From contig OY723322.1 of NCBI GenBank assembly GCA_963210315.1, positions 1,488,001-1,552,000 of the forward strand: a DNA stretch of 64,000 nt, in the 5' to 3' direction. Origin of the DNA: Rhynchopus euleeides (Eukaryota > Euglenozoa > Diplonemea > Diplonemida > Diplonemidae). The notes below the pieces were generated by a model. That model ran no database searches. It was not told the origin of the DNA and saw only the letters and a list, made by a program, of their open reading frames with translations. The translations under genes were made by a program, and so were the position numbers. Shown one piece after another: positions 33,073 through 45,600 of this stretch; the stretch's first letter is position 1, and each line of letters starts with the position of its first letter.

Positions 33073-34124
33073 TTATTGCTGTTGTTTCCCTAAGGGTGGC
33101 CTCTTGCTCTGGCAGAACCCGCAGGCCAAAAGAGAATCCCGTTTGCCCTGCTCAGCCTGTTCGACAGAGCGGAATCCCTGCTGTTTTCATCTTTTTCTTT
33201 GGTGTTATTTTTTTTTCCAGGAATTTCTTCAATTTTTTCCTCGAATTTCGCGCGGAGTGTGACTAGCAGTAGTTTTCGGAACGACGCCACACGCCAAACG
33301 ACACCCCGTGTGACCTGCCCTGCCCCCCTCCCCGTGATGGCGTTGTGCCCCCTCCTACCCGACTCGTCGTATTGCCTTTTTCAGAGGAATCACAAATTCA
33401 ACCACTGAGCTGGTTACGTGTTGTGTGATTTCTACCAACTCGCAACATCCTCTCTCCTCCCACATGTGTGACGCTGTGTGACCCCCCACCCTCCGGAGGA
33501 AACAAGACCTGGGTAAGACGTTAAACTGCCTGGGGGGGCCGTCCCCGGACCATGACGGGTGCCTGCACCAGGAGTCTAGCACGGCCGTGGTCCAGGGCAT
33601 GACCGAAAACTGCTTGGGTAACGAGGCTCCCCAGACCAGGATGGGTGGAGACACCCGGAGTCTAAATAGTCACACCACGTCAGGCCAGACCTTCGCATTG
33701 CACTCCGCGAAGACTGCCACACAGCCGCGGGGCAGGTGTGCAGCCTGTGGAAAACCTCGTACAGAAAAGACTGTAAGGGACGACAGCCCCGCCGAGGCGA
33801 TACAGCGCCAGACGCGGCCCGAGTTTCTGGAGACCGACCGGGGAACTGGTTCGTCTTCAGGATAAGCGCCTCACAGAGGACTGATCCTCACCTGTGTGAT
33901 CCGTGAACCTCAGCCCCATGGTGCTGGAGTGGAGCGGGTGCCTCGACCTCTTTTCGGGTTTTTTTCTATTTCTTTATTTTCTTTTGGGTGCGTCCACCTA
34001 AGAAAACGTGGCCACCCACTCGCAGAGGCTCCCGAAAGCTCCAGCATCAGCTCGAGGTTCATGGAGTAGATCGGTGTCTCCAGAAGAAGGGGATGTCCGG
34101 TCGAAGAAGACAAACGACGAAGAC
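33073..34124. other. Repeat-derived region without genes
   Basis: Contains an imperfect tandem duplication: 33524-33578 and 33608-33664 share AACTGC(C/T)TGGG, CCCC(G/A)GACCA and GAGTCTA. No coding frame is supported. It may be remains of a mobile element. Confidence 0.4.
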
Positions 34125-34132
34125 AACCACAC

Positions 34133-35317
34133 CAGGGGATAAGATAGGTCTGGTTTTCCGGTTTTCAAAACCAGGGTTTCCCGGTTCCCGGTTTTCTGGA
34201 AAAAAAAAAGGTCGGTCTCATTTTTGGCGGGTTTTTTTATGACTTTGGGACAGTAGAACAGTCAGAAAAAACGCCATAAAAAAATAGAAAGTGACCCCAT
34301 CGTGATCCGCACAGAGCTCAAATAGTCCAAAGAAGGCAGAGAAGCGGAGAAGAAAAATGGACCTAGCGGGTGGCCCGGTGGGTGGTGATGCCCTCGTCAT
34401 GCAGGTCTCTTCTGTTTTGAAGGTGCACACATGGTGGACTCCAGCCACCCTAGCGAGTGTCTAAGAGGGGTCTAAGACTGCAGTCTGTACTGAAGACGGG
34501 AGTCTATTTTCCAGCTAATTTACGCTAAGACTCCCGCTGGTTGAGATTCATGGGAGACACACGGTGTACTCCAGCGGAGGTAGGGTAACCTCCGCTGGAG
34601 TTCACCGTGTCGTCTGCCTCTGTGCAGCGTCACTCGGTGCCATCGAATACATGGCGACAGCCCACCAACTCGAGACAGATCTGCTTGTCTGGAGGGCTGA
34701 GACGAGAACACGAACGAATTTCAAGCAGTCTTGAAGGTCGCCAAGCCTATTGGGGGCAACTAACAGATGAGATTTGTTTGTTGCCTGTCGTCACAGCTAG
34801 CCCATCTCCTCGATAACGGAATGTGTGCAGAGATCTCGTGGACCCTTTGGCCATTCTGTCGTGCACCCACTCCACCCACAACGCACACCTGTCACGAGTG
34901 GTCGCTCCCCCGTCCTCCTCCACCCTGAAGGTTGAACCCTCAAGGACCAGTGATCTCCTGCTGGCCGGGCTGCGATCAGCGAAGCCTTCCTACTTACAAG
35001 CGAATCCAGACTGTAGGGAACAGATGTTCACTACCGTGGCCTCCGGCGGCTGGGGGGCTCCGCCCCCCAGACCCCCCTGCGTAAAAAAATTACACCAGAC
35101 CGGTTTTTTGGCCGAGAGTCCAAACTTTCAAAGCAGCTGCTGCGCCTGCCCCACCAAGCAGCCTCAGTACGACAGGACGCGCGCAGGCACCGGGCCCTCT
35201 CAGATTCTGGGAGGGTTTGCGCGGGTCGCGCGCGCCGAAGGCGCGCGCGAAAAATTTTCAAAACCAGAAAAACCGGAAAACGGCGCCAGAAAAAAAGTCT
35301 ATCTTATATATACCCTG
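34133..35317. mobile_element. Non-autonomous hAT-like DNA transposon, 1185 bp
   Basis: Flanked by an exact 8-bp direct repeat AACCACAC (34125-34132 and 35318-35325). The ends are CAGGGGATAAGATAG and ...CTATCTTATATATACCCTG, imperfect inverted repeats starting CAGGG. An 8-bp duplication with CAGGG/CCCTG ends is typical of the hAT superfamily. Subterminal arms share TTTTCCGG and TTTTCAAAACCAG. No transposase frame is seen, so it would depend on an autonomous relative. It carries the hairpin at 34560-34609 and one inverted copy of the GC-rich module also found in the 56.5-58.3 kb elements. Confidence 0.8.
34560..34609. repeat. 22-bp-arm hairpin inside the hAT-like element
   Basis: Arms 34560-34581 and 34588-34609 match at 21 of 22 positions around a 6-base loop (CCAGCGGAGGT / ACCTCCGCTGG core). 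Confidence 0.85.
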
Positions 35318-35325
35318 AACCACAC

Positions 35326-37083
35326 AGGCCGCACAAAAAAAAAACAATCAAACTGCCCTTGTTGTGAGAGAGGGATCACTTCTATGCATGACCCTACATA
35401 CCATGGGGTAAGCAGTAGTGTGGGAGGATCTTCCACCACATCAATGGGGGCGTTTGCCGCAATCGCTGCAGCACAAATGACATTTGTTACGCGCATTGTG
35501 CGAAGCGATCAGCACAGAAGAGGCAATCTGCGGGCCACCCGAGACATCTCACAATGGGGGAGGGGGAGAGGGCTCTTGGTCCCCTCGGCAGTAGTAATCA
35601 GCGTTGTAACAAAAAAATTTGCAGACATCCAGCAGAACACGTGCCCCCTCTTCAAATGATGCGATCCGACTGTGGCACCCCCCAAATCATCCCGCCTTTT
35701 GTCGTTGAAACATAAAGGACATGTGGTTGGTTGGTGTTGCATCTTCCTGCACGCTCGCTCCACAGTGGAGGTGAGGAGGTCTCGGCACAAGGGGGGTGCA
35801 CTGGTCGGGATGGGAAGGGGGGGGGGGGGTGTGAAGACCACCCCTCCGGCTCGAAGGCGAAGTGTCTTGGGGATTGCAGCGGGGTGGGTTGCCCCGCAAC
35901 CCACTTTCTGCTTTCATGCCAATACGTCATCGCTGTGTGGCTCCCCCCCCTGCGTGCACCCCCTGCTCCAAAGAAAAGCCCGTATCCCCTCCATGCCCAT
36001 ACATAGCAGCTCCACCCTCCCACCCGCTGTGTGCTCCAAAGGGCCACAGTGGCTGCAGATCTGCTGCCGTGCTGCTCCGACAAGGAGGCAATGCATGGTT
36101 CGCATGTGATGTCGGTCATGTCGGTCAAGGACAGGGGTGGAAGGCGTGTGTTTGCTGCTGTGTTGTGGTGCAAAAAAAACTTAGCTCGTGTCTGGAGAGA
36201 TAAGGGGCAAGGGGATAACTCAGAAAGGGGGATGAAAAAAAAGGGGGCGGGGGGTGAACTGAAAAAAATACTCCAAATTTCAAAAAAAATATACACCTTC
36301 AATTTGAAAGGGGGCGGGGGGGTGGGGTGTGAAGCTCGGGTTTCCGAGAATCACCGCCCTGTTCCTCCCCCCCCCCCTCCCCACCGGAGGTGTGTGTGTT
36401 CTGGGAGCACGTGACGGTGCTGTTTTAGCTTCTGGGGGGGGGGGATTTTATGTGGCTCATCCGTCTTCTTTTGTCAACTCGTGAAAAAAAAAGAGCAGTG
36501 TCCTAGTCCCCCTCTCTCCGCCGGGGGGAGGATGGGCACAGCGCCACGAAAGACCCTGCTTTGCGTTATTGAAATGCACACGACTAGCACCCCCTCCCTC
36601 CCCCTCCCCACCCAATTCACTCCCCCGCGCATTGTTTCCATCACTCACACACCTCAATGCCAATCCTCACCACCCCACCTCACCCCAGGGATATACACTA
36701 GGACCCGCGCGCTGTACAGGCGCCTGTGGGGGAGCATCACCGGACTCCCACCGAAGACCCCCATCTCCCCCCCCCCCCCCACGTGAGAACAAACAACCAA
36801 CCGTACGCAAATCCGCTACTTTTCTGCAGTCAAACCCCACGTTAAACGTTTAAAACGTTGAACGTTGAAAACGTTTACCACGTTTAGCGCAGCCCTGCCC
36901 CCCCTCCACGTGAGGGTGCCTCGCCTGTAACGACACTGTAGTGCGAAGCTGCCCTATATCCAAGACACTCCCCCGGGCCGCCTCCCGAGAGGGGGTGTGT
37001 GCTGGGGGGTTGGAGGGGGTGCGTAGGGCACGTCGCGAGGCTGCGGCGCTGAGGCGGGGGGGTGGGGTGGGGGGGCAGGCAGG
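35326..37083. other. Intergenic region upstream of the channel gene
   Basis: No supported gene. Includes C/G-runs, a partial copy of the 31.3-kb repeat (36787-36838) and a cluster of AACGTT/AACGTTT repeats (36839-36885). Confidence 0.45.
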
Positions 37084-38808
37084 ATGGCTGATGAGGGCGA
37101 GGAGATGCGGACGATGGGCGGCGGCGCGTCGCAGGGGGGCGGGGGGCGGCTTTACAGCTCACCCAGCTCTGGGGAGATCGTGCCTGCGCGGGAGGGGTGC
37201 CTGTCGTGGCTGTTGAAGCGGCTCGAGATCCTGCACCCCCACCCCGACCCTGCGACGGACCCGCAGGAGTGGGTGGATGGCAGCACCATGCTGGGTGCCT
37301 GGTATTGCATCATGTGCACGCAGCTGGTGTACACCACAGTCTTTCTGCCCATCCGGATCTGCTTCGAGATATCGGCGCTCATCCCGTGGCTGCCCATCGA
37401 CATTGTGTGCGACCTGCTCCACTTCACCGACATGTGGGTCAAGATGCGGACAGCCGTATCGCAGCAGGGCTTCTTCATCACAAAGAAGAAGGAGATCAGG
37501 CGCCTCTACTTCAAAGCCTTCCTTGGGGGCTTCTTCTTCGATCTGCTGGCAGGGCTGCCCATCGACTACATCCTGGCCCTGATCCTGTCGCAGTACGATC
37601 CCATATCGCGGGTATGTTTACGCAGGGGCGGGAGTGGGTGGGGGGCGTGAGGGGGGTTTTTGGTCAGGTCATGCAGTCAGCAAAGCCATCATGTTATGCA
37701 AACCCTCCTGCTGCAGGTGAACCGGCTGCTGCGCATGGTGTATATGGGGATGTACTTCCGCCTGTTTGAGAGCTACAACCCGCGGATCTCGACCAACATC
37801 ATCCGTCTGGTGAAGAGCACGCTGACGATGCTGTTCGTGGCGCACATGCTGGGGTGCGGCTACTTCCTGGTGCTCCTGTGGGAGGGTGACAACGAGGATG
37901 TGTTCGATGAGAACGCCACACTCGTCAACCAGAGCCCCCTCCACCCCACCGGGGGGCGGACCCTGCATTGGCAGGGGTACTACGACCTGTTCGAGCTCTC
38001 CGTGCCACAGAAGTACATCCGTGCCGTCTACTGGGCCTTCATCTCCATGACAGGTTACGGCAACACTATCCCGGTGCGCACGCCTGAGACGCTGTACACC
38101 ATTCTCGTGACTCTGTGCGGGCTGTCGGTGTACGTTAACGTCATCGGTACCGTCGGCTCGCTTGTCAGCAGCATCGAGGCGACAACACAGGCGCACAGGA
38201 CACGGATGGACACCTTCAACGACTGGATGAAGTATCGTCGCCTCCCAGAGGCCACACAGGTGAAGGTGAGGGAGTACTTCGACTACATGTGGCTGACACG
38301 CAAGGGTGTTGAAGAGCAGCAGCTGTTGGAGCAGCTGCCCGTCTACCTCCACCTCGAGGTAGCGAAGCTGGTGAACAACGAGATCATCGAAAAGGTGCCT
38401 CTCTTTAAAGATGTGAGCCGCGAGTTTCTGAACGCCATCATCCTGCATCTGGAGCCATCCGTTGTCATGAGCAATGCTTACATCTGCAAGACGGGCGACG
38501 TGGGTGCCGAGATGTTCTTCATCTCGTCCGGCTTCGTCAACATCGTCATCGAGGAGGAGGGCAAAGAGGACAAGGTTGTCGCCACCCTCACTGACGGCTG
38601 TTTCTTCGGCGAGGTCGCTCTGATCTATCAGACAAAGCGGACTGCCACCGTCGTGGCACACACTGTGTGTGAGCTGTACATCTTGAAAAAAGTCCACTTC
38701 GAGGAGGTGCTTGACGAGTTCCCCGACTACGCTGCCGTCATTTTGGAGAAGGCGGCAGAGCGGCACCAGGCAGCCGCAGAGAGTTCAAAGCGGCGCCAAA
38801 GCAACTGA
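37084..38808 (+). CDS. Cyclic-nucleotide-binding, K+-channel-like membrane protein
   Basis: Exons 37084-37611 and 37717-38808 (intron GTATGT...CTGCAG, 105 nt) give 539 residues. Several hydrophobic segments span exon 1 (from ~68) and early exon 2, with the intron just before VNRLLRMVYMGMYFRLFE at the S4-S5 position. The pore is at ~280-297, with filter TGYGN (288-292) where CNG/HCN/EAG relatives usually have GYGD or GYGR. After a C-linker of helices (~320-400) comes a cyclic-nucleotide-binding domain (~405-520). Its phosphate-binding cassette FFGEVALIYQTKRTATV keeps the Glu and Arg that hold the cyclic nucleotide, so cAMP/cGMP gating is likely. The S4 region has few Arg/Lys, suggesting weak voltage dependence. 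It is a surface or flagellar membrane channel by family; the ion and ligand are inferred. Confidence 0.88.
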
Positions 38809-39714
38809 GAAGGGGTGGGGTGGGGTGGGGCGGGGGGTGAACACACAGGAGAATGGTGGCACCAGCCTGGGCAATCCCAATGCTATTTCGCCGACACCCC
38901 CCCCCCCCCCCCCCCCCGGGCTGCTGGTTCTCCCTCACTCTTTCCGTCGGGTTACCCGGGGGTGCAGCTCAGGAAAAGGGGTGCCGCGGGAAATCGGGAC
39001 GCGTATGTCTTAGACTGAACTGAGGTACGCTACCCCAGACAAACCCACAGGGTGGGTGGGAAGTCCTTCTGGCTCCCCGCCCCACCCTGAGAATTGAGAG
39101 CAGTTTCGGGGGACACCCGGCTTGTTCTCATGAGTGGAGCCAGCTTTGCCAGCAGCTTGTGTGCACAAACAGCTTTCTCTCTGCCTGCACTTGAGGGAGT
39201 TGTCCCCATGATATTCTTACAATGCGGTTCTGACTTTTCTGTTCCGAAATTCTCAGTTGATCCGGATTGTGCTGTGGTATGACGTGGAAGGTTCGCGCAG
39301 TGCCTTCGGAGCCCCCGACGAGCTCTGGGTTGCCTGCCCGGCAAAATCCCAGGAACAGTATGCGGCATGCGCCAGGGGCGATGATCGGAAAAGGAGGCAC
39401 GAAACGGGAGAACATGAGGTATACATCCTCCACAGACAAGGGCACGGCAGTTGCTCTCCCACACCCGCGCACCCCCTTGCTTGCCTCTGCCTTGTCTCTG
39501 CACCCCTGATTTCTCCGACTTTGGCCCTGTCTTGTCATAGCGGCAGCTATTCGATGATTGCTGGGCGCCACTCGCTTCGCAGCATCTGAGGCAGTACCAC
39601 ACCCCACCACCCATCAGGCCACACACACAGAAGAGCTGGTGGCGTTGCGCAGCGCACACCTCTCACATTGTGGGCAGCGCGGGTGGAGGGCCCGCCACAC
39701 AGTCGGGCCGCAGG
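38809..39714. other. Intergenic region, no gene seen
   Basis: C-run near 38900; otherwise unremarkable. GTATG donor-like sites at 39003, 39280 and 39357 could belong to untranslated exons of the next gene. Confidence 0.4.
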
Positions 39715-40780
39715 ATGGGTGGCCCACGCGACACAATCTCACCGGTGTATGCCTTCTGTATCCCTGCAGTCTGGGGTGGGTGGGGCTTCGGGTGCGGTGT
39801 TGCCGGAGGCGGTACCCCCGGATAGCGCACGCGGGGTAGGTTCGGAGTTTTGTTACCCACTGCCACTGCCACACTCACATACACAGGCCGTTTCAGGACG
39901 AACATTTTAACCTGGGCGACGACAATGTCAGGGCGAACGTCTTCTCAGCGAATGACGGGTTCCTCGCCAGCGCTTGCATCCTGTCAGCAGTGTGCGCCGC
40001 AACAGGCGCGGATCTGAGCCGTGTGGTATGAGGCCACGCTGCTCGCCTTCGGGTGGGATGGGGCGGGGGTGGGTGCACGCCTCACCCTACCCCCCGCCAC
40101 CCCCTCCCCCTCCCCCTACATCCGACCTTCAACAGATCGCCGCCGGGCTGACCGGCGTCATCTCCATCGCAGTCAAGGGAGCCAGCAGCTTCTGGATCAC
40201 AACCCACCTGCAGAACGAGCGTGAAAAGGAGGAGCTGGAGAAGGAGGAGCACCACCTGCGGCAGTACCCGGAGGAGGAAGAGGAGCACCTGATGGACCTG
40301 CTGACGCGGCAGGTGTGCCAGTTCTCGACAGACACGCGCGAGGCGATCAGGCGGGACATCCACGGCTGCACGGGGGAGCAGCGGAAACTGATGGAGCTGC
40401 GGATGCACGCAGAGCTGGAGCTGGGGCTGGACCCGGAGCGTGCCGACGAGGAACCCACCCTCGAGGCGCTGAAGGGCGCCCTGTGGACCTCCTTCGGCGG
40501 GCTGCTCCCGCTGCTGCCCTGGGTCATGCCCTTCACCTCCACCCCCATCGCCGCAGCATCCGGCACGGTCCTCCTGTCTCTCTTCTTCGTCGCCTTCATC
40601 GGGTTCATTATCTCGCGCTTCGCCTCCATCGAGGTGTCTGCGGCTATCCAGCGGCAGCTGGTCACCTTCCTGCTGTGCGTCGGGGTGTCGTACTTCCTGG
40701 GAGGCGCCGTGCACTACTTCTCGACCCACGTCATCAGCATCGACGTCGAAGCGCCTGCGCGTTGGGTGGGCCTGATGTGA
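39715..40780 (+). CDS. VIT1/CCC1-family vacuolar iron/manganese transporter
   Basis: Exons 39715-39746, 39887-40025 and 40136-40780 join in frame to 271 residues. Introns are GTATGC...CACAG and GTATGA...AACAG. The first exon is short (MGGPRDTISP) and is inferred from the donor and phase, so the start is less sure than the rest. Exon 2 encodes VFSANDGFLASACILSAVCA, matching the family's GANDG(L/I)VS first helix. Exon 3 continues with a second helix (AAGLTGVISIAVKG), a long Glu/His-rich cytosolic segment (nt 40210-40460) where these proteins bind metal, and three C-terminal membrane helices (SFGGLLPLLPWVMPF and following). The family exchanges Fe2+ or Mn2+ for protons into vacuole-like compartments. 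The second helix lacks the usual GEY/GEF signature (ASSFW here), so transport may differ. Confidence 0.8.
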
Positions 40781-42674
40781 TGCATGGAGAAGAGAGGTGG
40801 GCAGGGTGGGAGAGGGCTGGAGTGGAGTGGAGCGACACAGATGACACCCCCTATACGTAGCGGGGGGCTGACCCCCCACCTCCGCCCCTCCTCCTGGCCC
40901 CTAGCCCCCTAGCTCATTGCATCATCGCACTGTGGAGGTGCCGTCCTGCCCTTCCGCTTTCCTACCTAGCCCCCACCTGCGCCTTCGAGACATATCGAGC
41001 CTTTCTGCGCGATGTCCTAAGTGGCCCAACTATCGCCCGCATCACCTGTGTGTGTGTGTGTGGGGGGGGAGGTGGTGCCGGGTGGCAGGGGATCCGGGTT
41101 GGGGCTTTCTCGAGCCCCGCCCTCTTGGAGAGCCCCCTGTGGTGGGTCTTGTGCCTGTGAGGGGAGGGGGTAGATTTTTCACTAGATGGTTGAGACTGGT
41201 GGCCGAACCCCCAGAAACCTTTTGCACAGGGCTCCGCTCTGGCTTGCGTGCATCCACGCATCCAGGTGTGTGTGTGTCTGCGTGGGATTCAGTTCTGGGT
41301 GAGCTGTGACATGCAACTCTATGCACCATGCGAGGGTGTGTGCACACTTTCGCCCTGCTGACCTCGATCAGACGTGTGAGTATACAATGGATCCGTCGCA
41401 TGAAGAAGCAGGTTCTTCGTTGTGAGATCCACGATTCCACAGCAGATTCGCATGGGAAGCTCTGGACCAAAGAAGAGAAGTTCAAAGTGCAGGAATGAGC
41501 GCAGGTGGCACCCTTTCTTTGTACAAAACACACCAGCATTGGCAACGGATATGCTTCTTTTGGTGATGCGGCGGACTCGGGGGAGGGTTGCTGCTGGGTC
41601 TCGTTCTCATGTGTTCACTTATATTTCGTCGCCCCCACCCCACCACCACCACCACCACTTGCTTGCTGCTCCCTTGCTTCACCTGCACCTCAGGGCCTGG
41701 GTCAGAATCATGTGTGTTGCTGGCAGCATTATCAACCAGAGGCCAAACCATAGGGGGTATTTCCTGCAGCATCCTCCGCAGATTCTGGCATTAAAAAAAT
41801 ACCGCCGCAGGTGCCTCGGCCCCCACCCCCTCTCCCCCAGCCACCCGTCGCCGACACACATTCTCGCGATTAGATACCATCCCAACACACCACCTGCTAC
41901 CCTCTCTGTTGTTGCACCATAGCCACAGTTACGTCAGTGTTGTCTCGTCTGCCCCACACCACCACCACCACCAACAGGCTCACTACCCCTCACGGGGTGC
42001 CGTGGGGCTGATGTGGATTGCCATGTGCTGCATGTGACGCAGGCGCGGAGAAACAAGAGAACACGGACCCATCCTGTTGTTCCCGCGCCAAATCAAAAGA
42101 ACACACCACAAAAGTAGTAAACGGAGAAGCACACGAATTTGAGTAATCAAAGCAGAAGTAGAGAACAAAAAGGGGTGGGTGACCCCCCCTCGTGTGCACG
42201 CAAGGCACACGCGCTGCTCTCTCTCTCTCTCTCTCTGGGACCCCCCCCCCCCCTCCACAAACACACGGCCCCACCCACTCGCCGCTTCTTTCTCTCTCTC
42301 TCTCTTCCCCCACCCCCCCATTTTTTTGTACCGAGCCTGAGAGCGAGGGGAATCTGCGGCGTGTTTGCTGCGTGCTGTGGCCGGAGCAACCGCTGAGTGG
42401 GTTTTGAGTGAGTTGAGTGAGTGAGTGAGTACGTGTGAGTGTGTGTGTGTGTGGCGGATCTCTGCTCGGGATCGGCAAAAGGAATTTCCCTCCTCCTCCC
42501 CTCCCCCCACTCCCCCCAGTGTAGAAGTGTCAACGCAACAGCAGAACAGTTTTATCAGAGCGGTTGTAGCTGGAAGGTAAAGGTTGCTTCTCTTTTCTCC
42601 CCTCCCCCCTCTTTCCACACCCCCTCCCTCCCCTCTCCTCCCCTTCCTCGCCCCACCGGCGGTCCTCCGACAAG
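40781..42674. other. Intergenic region, no gene seen
   Basis: Contains GT, CT and GAGT simple repeats (41047, 42215-42310, 42405-42450) and a long pyrimidine tract (42595-42660) just before the next ATG, possibly a trans-splice signal. Confidence 0.5.
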
Positions 42675-45600
42675 ATGATTTTCTGTTGGTGCCGCTCAAA
42701 GAAGAACGAGGAGCGCCCTGCCCCGACAACGCGGTCAGAGAAGAAGGTGGACGTGCATGAAGTCTCAACAGCTGGGTCAGAGGAGACGCGCCCACAGGTG
42801 TGCGCGTCCCAAGCACATCAGCAAAGCGTGAAGCAAGAGTACGATCGGCCAGCGTATAACCCTGTGGAGGTTGTGAGGCACGAGAGTGGCAGTGCTGCCA
42901 GCTCCACCAACTCCCGGCTGGGGATGGGGCCTGTTGGGAGCAGGAACAGCACCGTCACCTCGACCCACACACTCAACACCACGCAGCGGGTGTACAGCGC
43001 GGGCGAGCGGAAATGCGTCCGCCTGAAACTCGCGGAGCGGACCGTGTCTGTGCCGGGTGACTTCCACAAGGCACCTGTTGGGGCAGACGTTCTGTTCAAC
43101 CAGGACGGTCGGTGGATCACGGGGGTGGTGTCGGAACTCTACTCCGAAGGCACATGCGACATCGAGTATGGGAGGAACCGTGCGGTGCAGCACGGCGTCA
43201 GGCCGGACTATATCAAGACTCCCGACGCGATGTACACCGCGAAGTGCCTCCAGGGGCGGTGGTATGACGGGGCGCGTGCCACCTGGGATGTGCAGGACCT
43301 CAACGTGCGGGAGACGCAGCCGAATGGGATCATCATGATCAAGGCGCTCTGCCATGTCGGGGAGAGCGGCCTCCTCGCTCTCGACGGTGTGAAGGTTCAC
43401 GCTGTCACGAATGAGCGGGTCGTCTGGGCAGACGGTGTGGTGTGGCGCCGGGCCCGCGGGAAGGAGGTGATCATGCCTATCGAAGATGTCTCCGTGCAGT
43501 GGGGGCAGTCACCCACTGGCGTGGTGGTGACGTCCGCCGCAAAGGGGGCTCCCGTGTCAGATCGGGAGGTGCTCCACTCCGTGGATGGCGTGTCGATCAG
43601 CAGCCTCGAGTGTTTCACGAAGTATATCGTGGCTGCGACGGCCCCAACCTTGCGCCTTGTCGTGTGCCCGCCTCTGCCGCACCCCCCCATCCCAGCACCC
43701 TTCTTCGACACCGGGGGTGTGCAGGAGGGCGACACCGCTGCTGCGCTGTGGGGCGGCGCATACCACCCGTGCTGCATCCGCAGCTCACGCGTGTGCAAAG
43801 ACCCCGGCAGCAGCGAGGACTGCATCTACTCCGTGCAGTGGACATTCTTCGACCCCCCTGAGGACATCGTGGCGAGGGCACGCCCTGGCAGTGTGGAGGG
43901 GGGCTGCTGGGAGAACACCAGCATCTCCATGAGGGAGGCGGGCGCTGCGTCGCAGGGCCTTTTGGCGGAGGACATCCGGCAGCGCTACAAGCGGGCATAC
44001 GAGTCGTACCTCAAGCTGTGCGTGCTGGCGACAGAGGCCTCGGAGACGGCGAGCCCGATGGGGTCGATGAAGTCGTCGACGCCGAAGTTCAGCAACGGGG
44101 TTGCCAACGGTGCGAACGGGATGCATCACTTCGACTGTGCCGTGTCGGCAAACGGTGGGGATCAGGGTGGGTTCGCCACACGGCAGAGTGACTCCAATGA
44201 CACGCAGCCGACGTGCCTCACGTTCAGCGATTTGATCTGCTGCCTGCGGCTGACCAAGCTGACGGCGCGGCAGCACCTCAAGGAGTTGGTGCGTGCGTGC
44301 AACCAGGAGGTGCCGCTGCGCGACTGGATGCTGTGGCTGGGCCACCTGTCGGAGCAGGGGCGCGCGGAGGCGGTGCTGGCGTGGATCGAGTCCCACATCG
44401 ACGGGTCGAAGCCCATGCCGCCCCCCTCGGCGGAGTGCCCCTCCCCGACAACGCAGTACCCACCCACAACCGAGGTACGGCCCGCAGTGTCCTCTTTTTG
44501 TTGCCCTCCCCCCCACCCCACCCCCTCCGTCTGCCCTGCCAAACCACCCCCACCCCCACAGTGCGTGCTGCTGCTGCCCGGTCGTGGCAAGGTCGTCGGC
44601 GAGTGTGGGTCTGTTGCCCGCGAGGGCGAGGCCTTCACAACAAACGAGGTTGGCACGCTGGTGCAAGGCACGCTGGTCGACATCTGCGAGGTGGTGGGCC
44701 GGCGCGCTAAGGTGGTCGCACCCATCGAAGGGTGGGTGTCGCTCACCACGGCAGGTATGCATTTGACGCTTCTTGATGCCACACACATGTCCACCCCGCA
44801 GATGGCGACATGCTGATCAGCGAGCATGCTGTCATGCCCGGTGTGGATGAGGGCGACCTCATCCACTGCGACGGCGAGACGTCCGGCTGCAGTTGGCAGG
44901 CAGGCGTGCTGGAGAGGGTGGATGACTCGTCCCCCGCGTCGCGTGGGTGCATCCGCCGCTTCATCGGGCGCGAGCTGCTGAGCGTCAACGGCGAGGCGGT
45001 CGGGAAGATGGACATCAACCAGATCCTCAGCCGCAACACCTTCTCCCGCCTGTCGTTCCGCCCCCTCAACAGCCTCGTCGCGGTGCTGCGGAAGAGGCCC
45101 GACGAGTCGATGGGTCTCCACTTTGTGGAGCACAACGTCCTGCAGTCCGTCACAGAGCACTCTGTGGGGGACCGCGCCGACTTCCAACGCTTCCTGGGGA
45201 AGACGGTGACGCACATCGACGGCCGCCCCGTCAAAACCCTGTCAGACATCATGCTGCTGTCGCGGGGGGTCACCTCCGTCTCCTTCACCTTCACGGTATG
45301 CCAGCAGCCCTCAGGTTTTTCTTTTTCGCGAAGTTTGAGAAATCGGTCGAAGAAGACATGGAGTTGCCACAGCTGTGCGTGTGTGTGACCCCCTGTCTTG
45401 TTTCAGTGACTTCCACCTCCGAACCCTATGAACACACTCAGGATGACTCGCGCCCTGAGCTGGCGGACACAGTGCACACCATCTCTGATCTTGCTGCCGC
45501 GGGGTCGCCTGCGACACAGCTGCAGCCCTACGACCTGGATGCGCTTCCCTCTATCGCCGACCTGGTTGGGGTGTGTATCGAGGGCACAGAAGGCGAAGAT

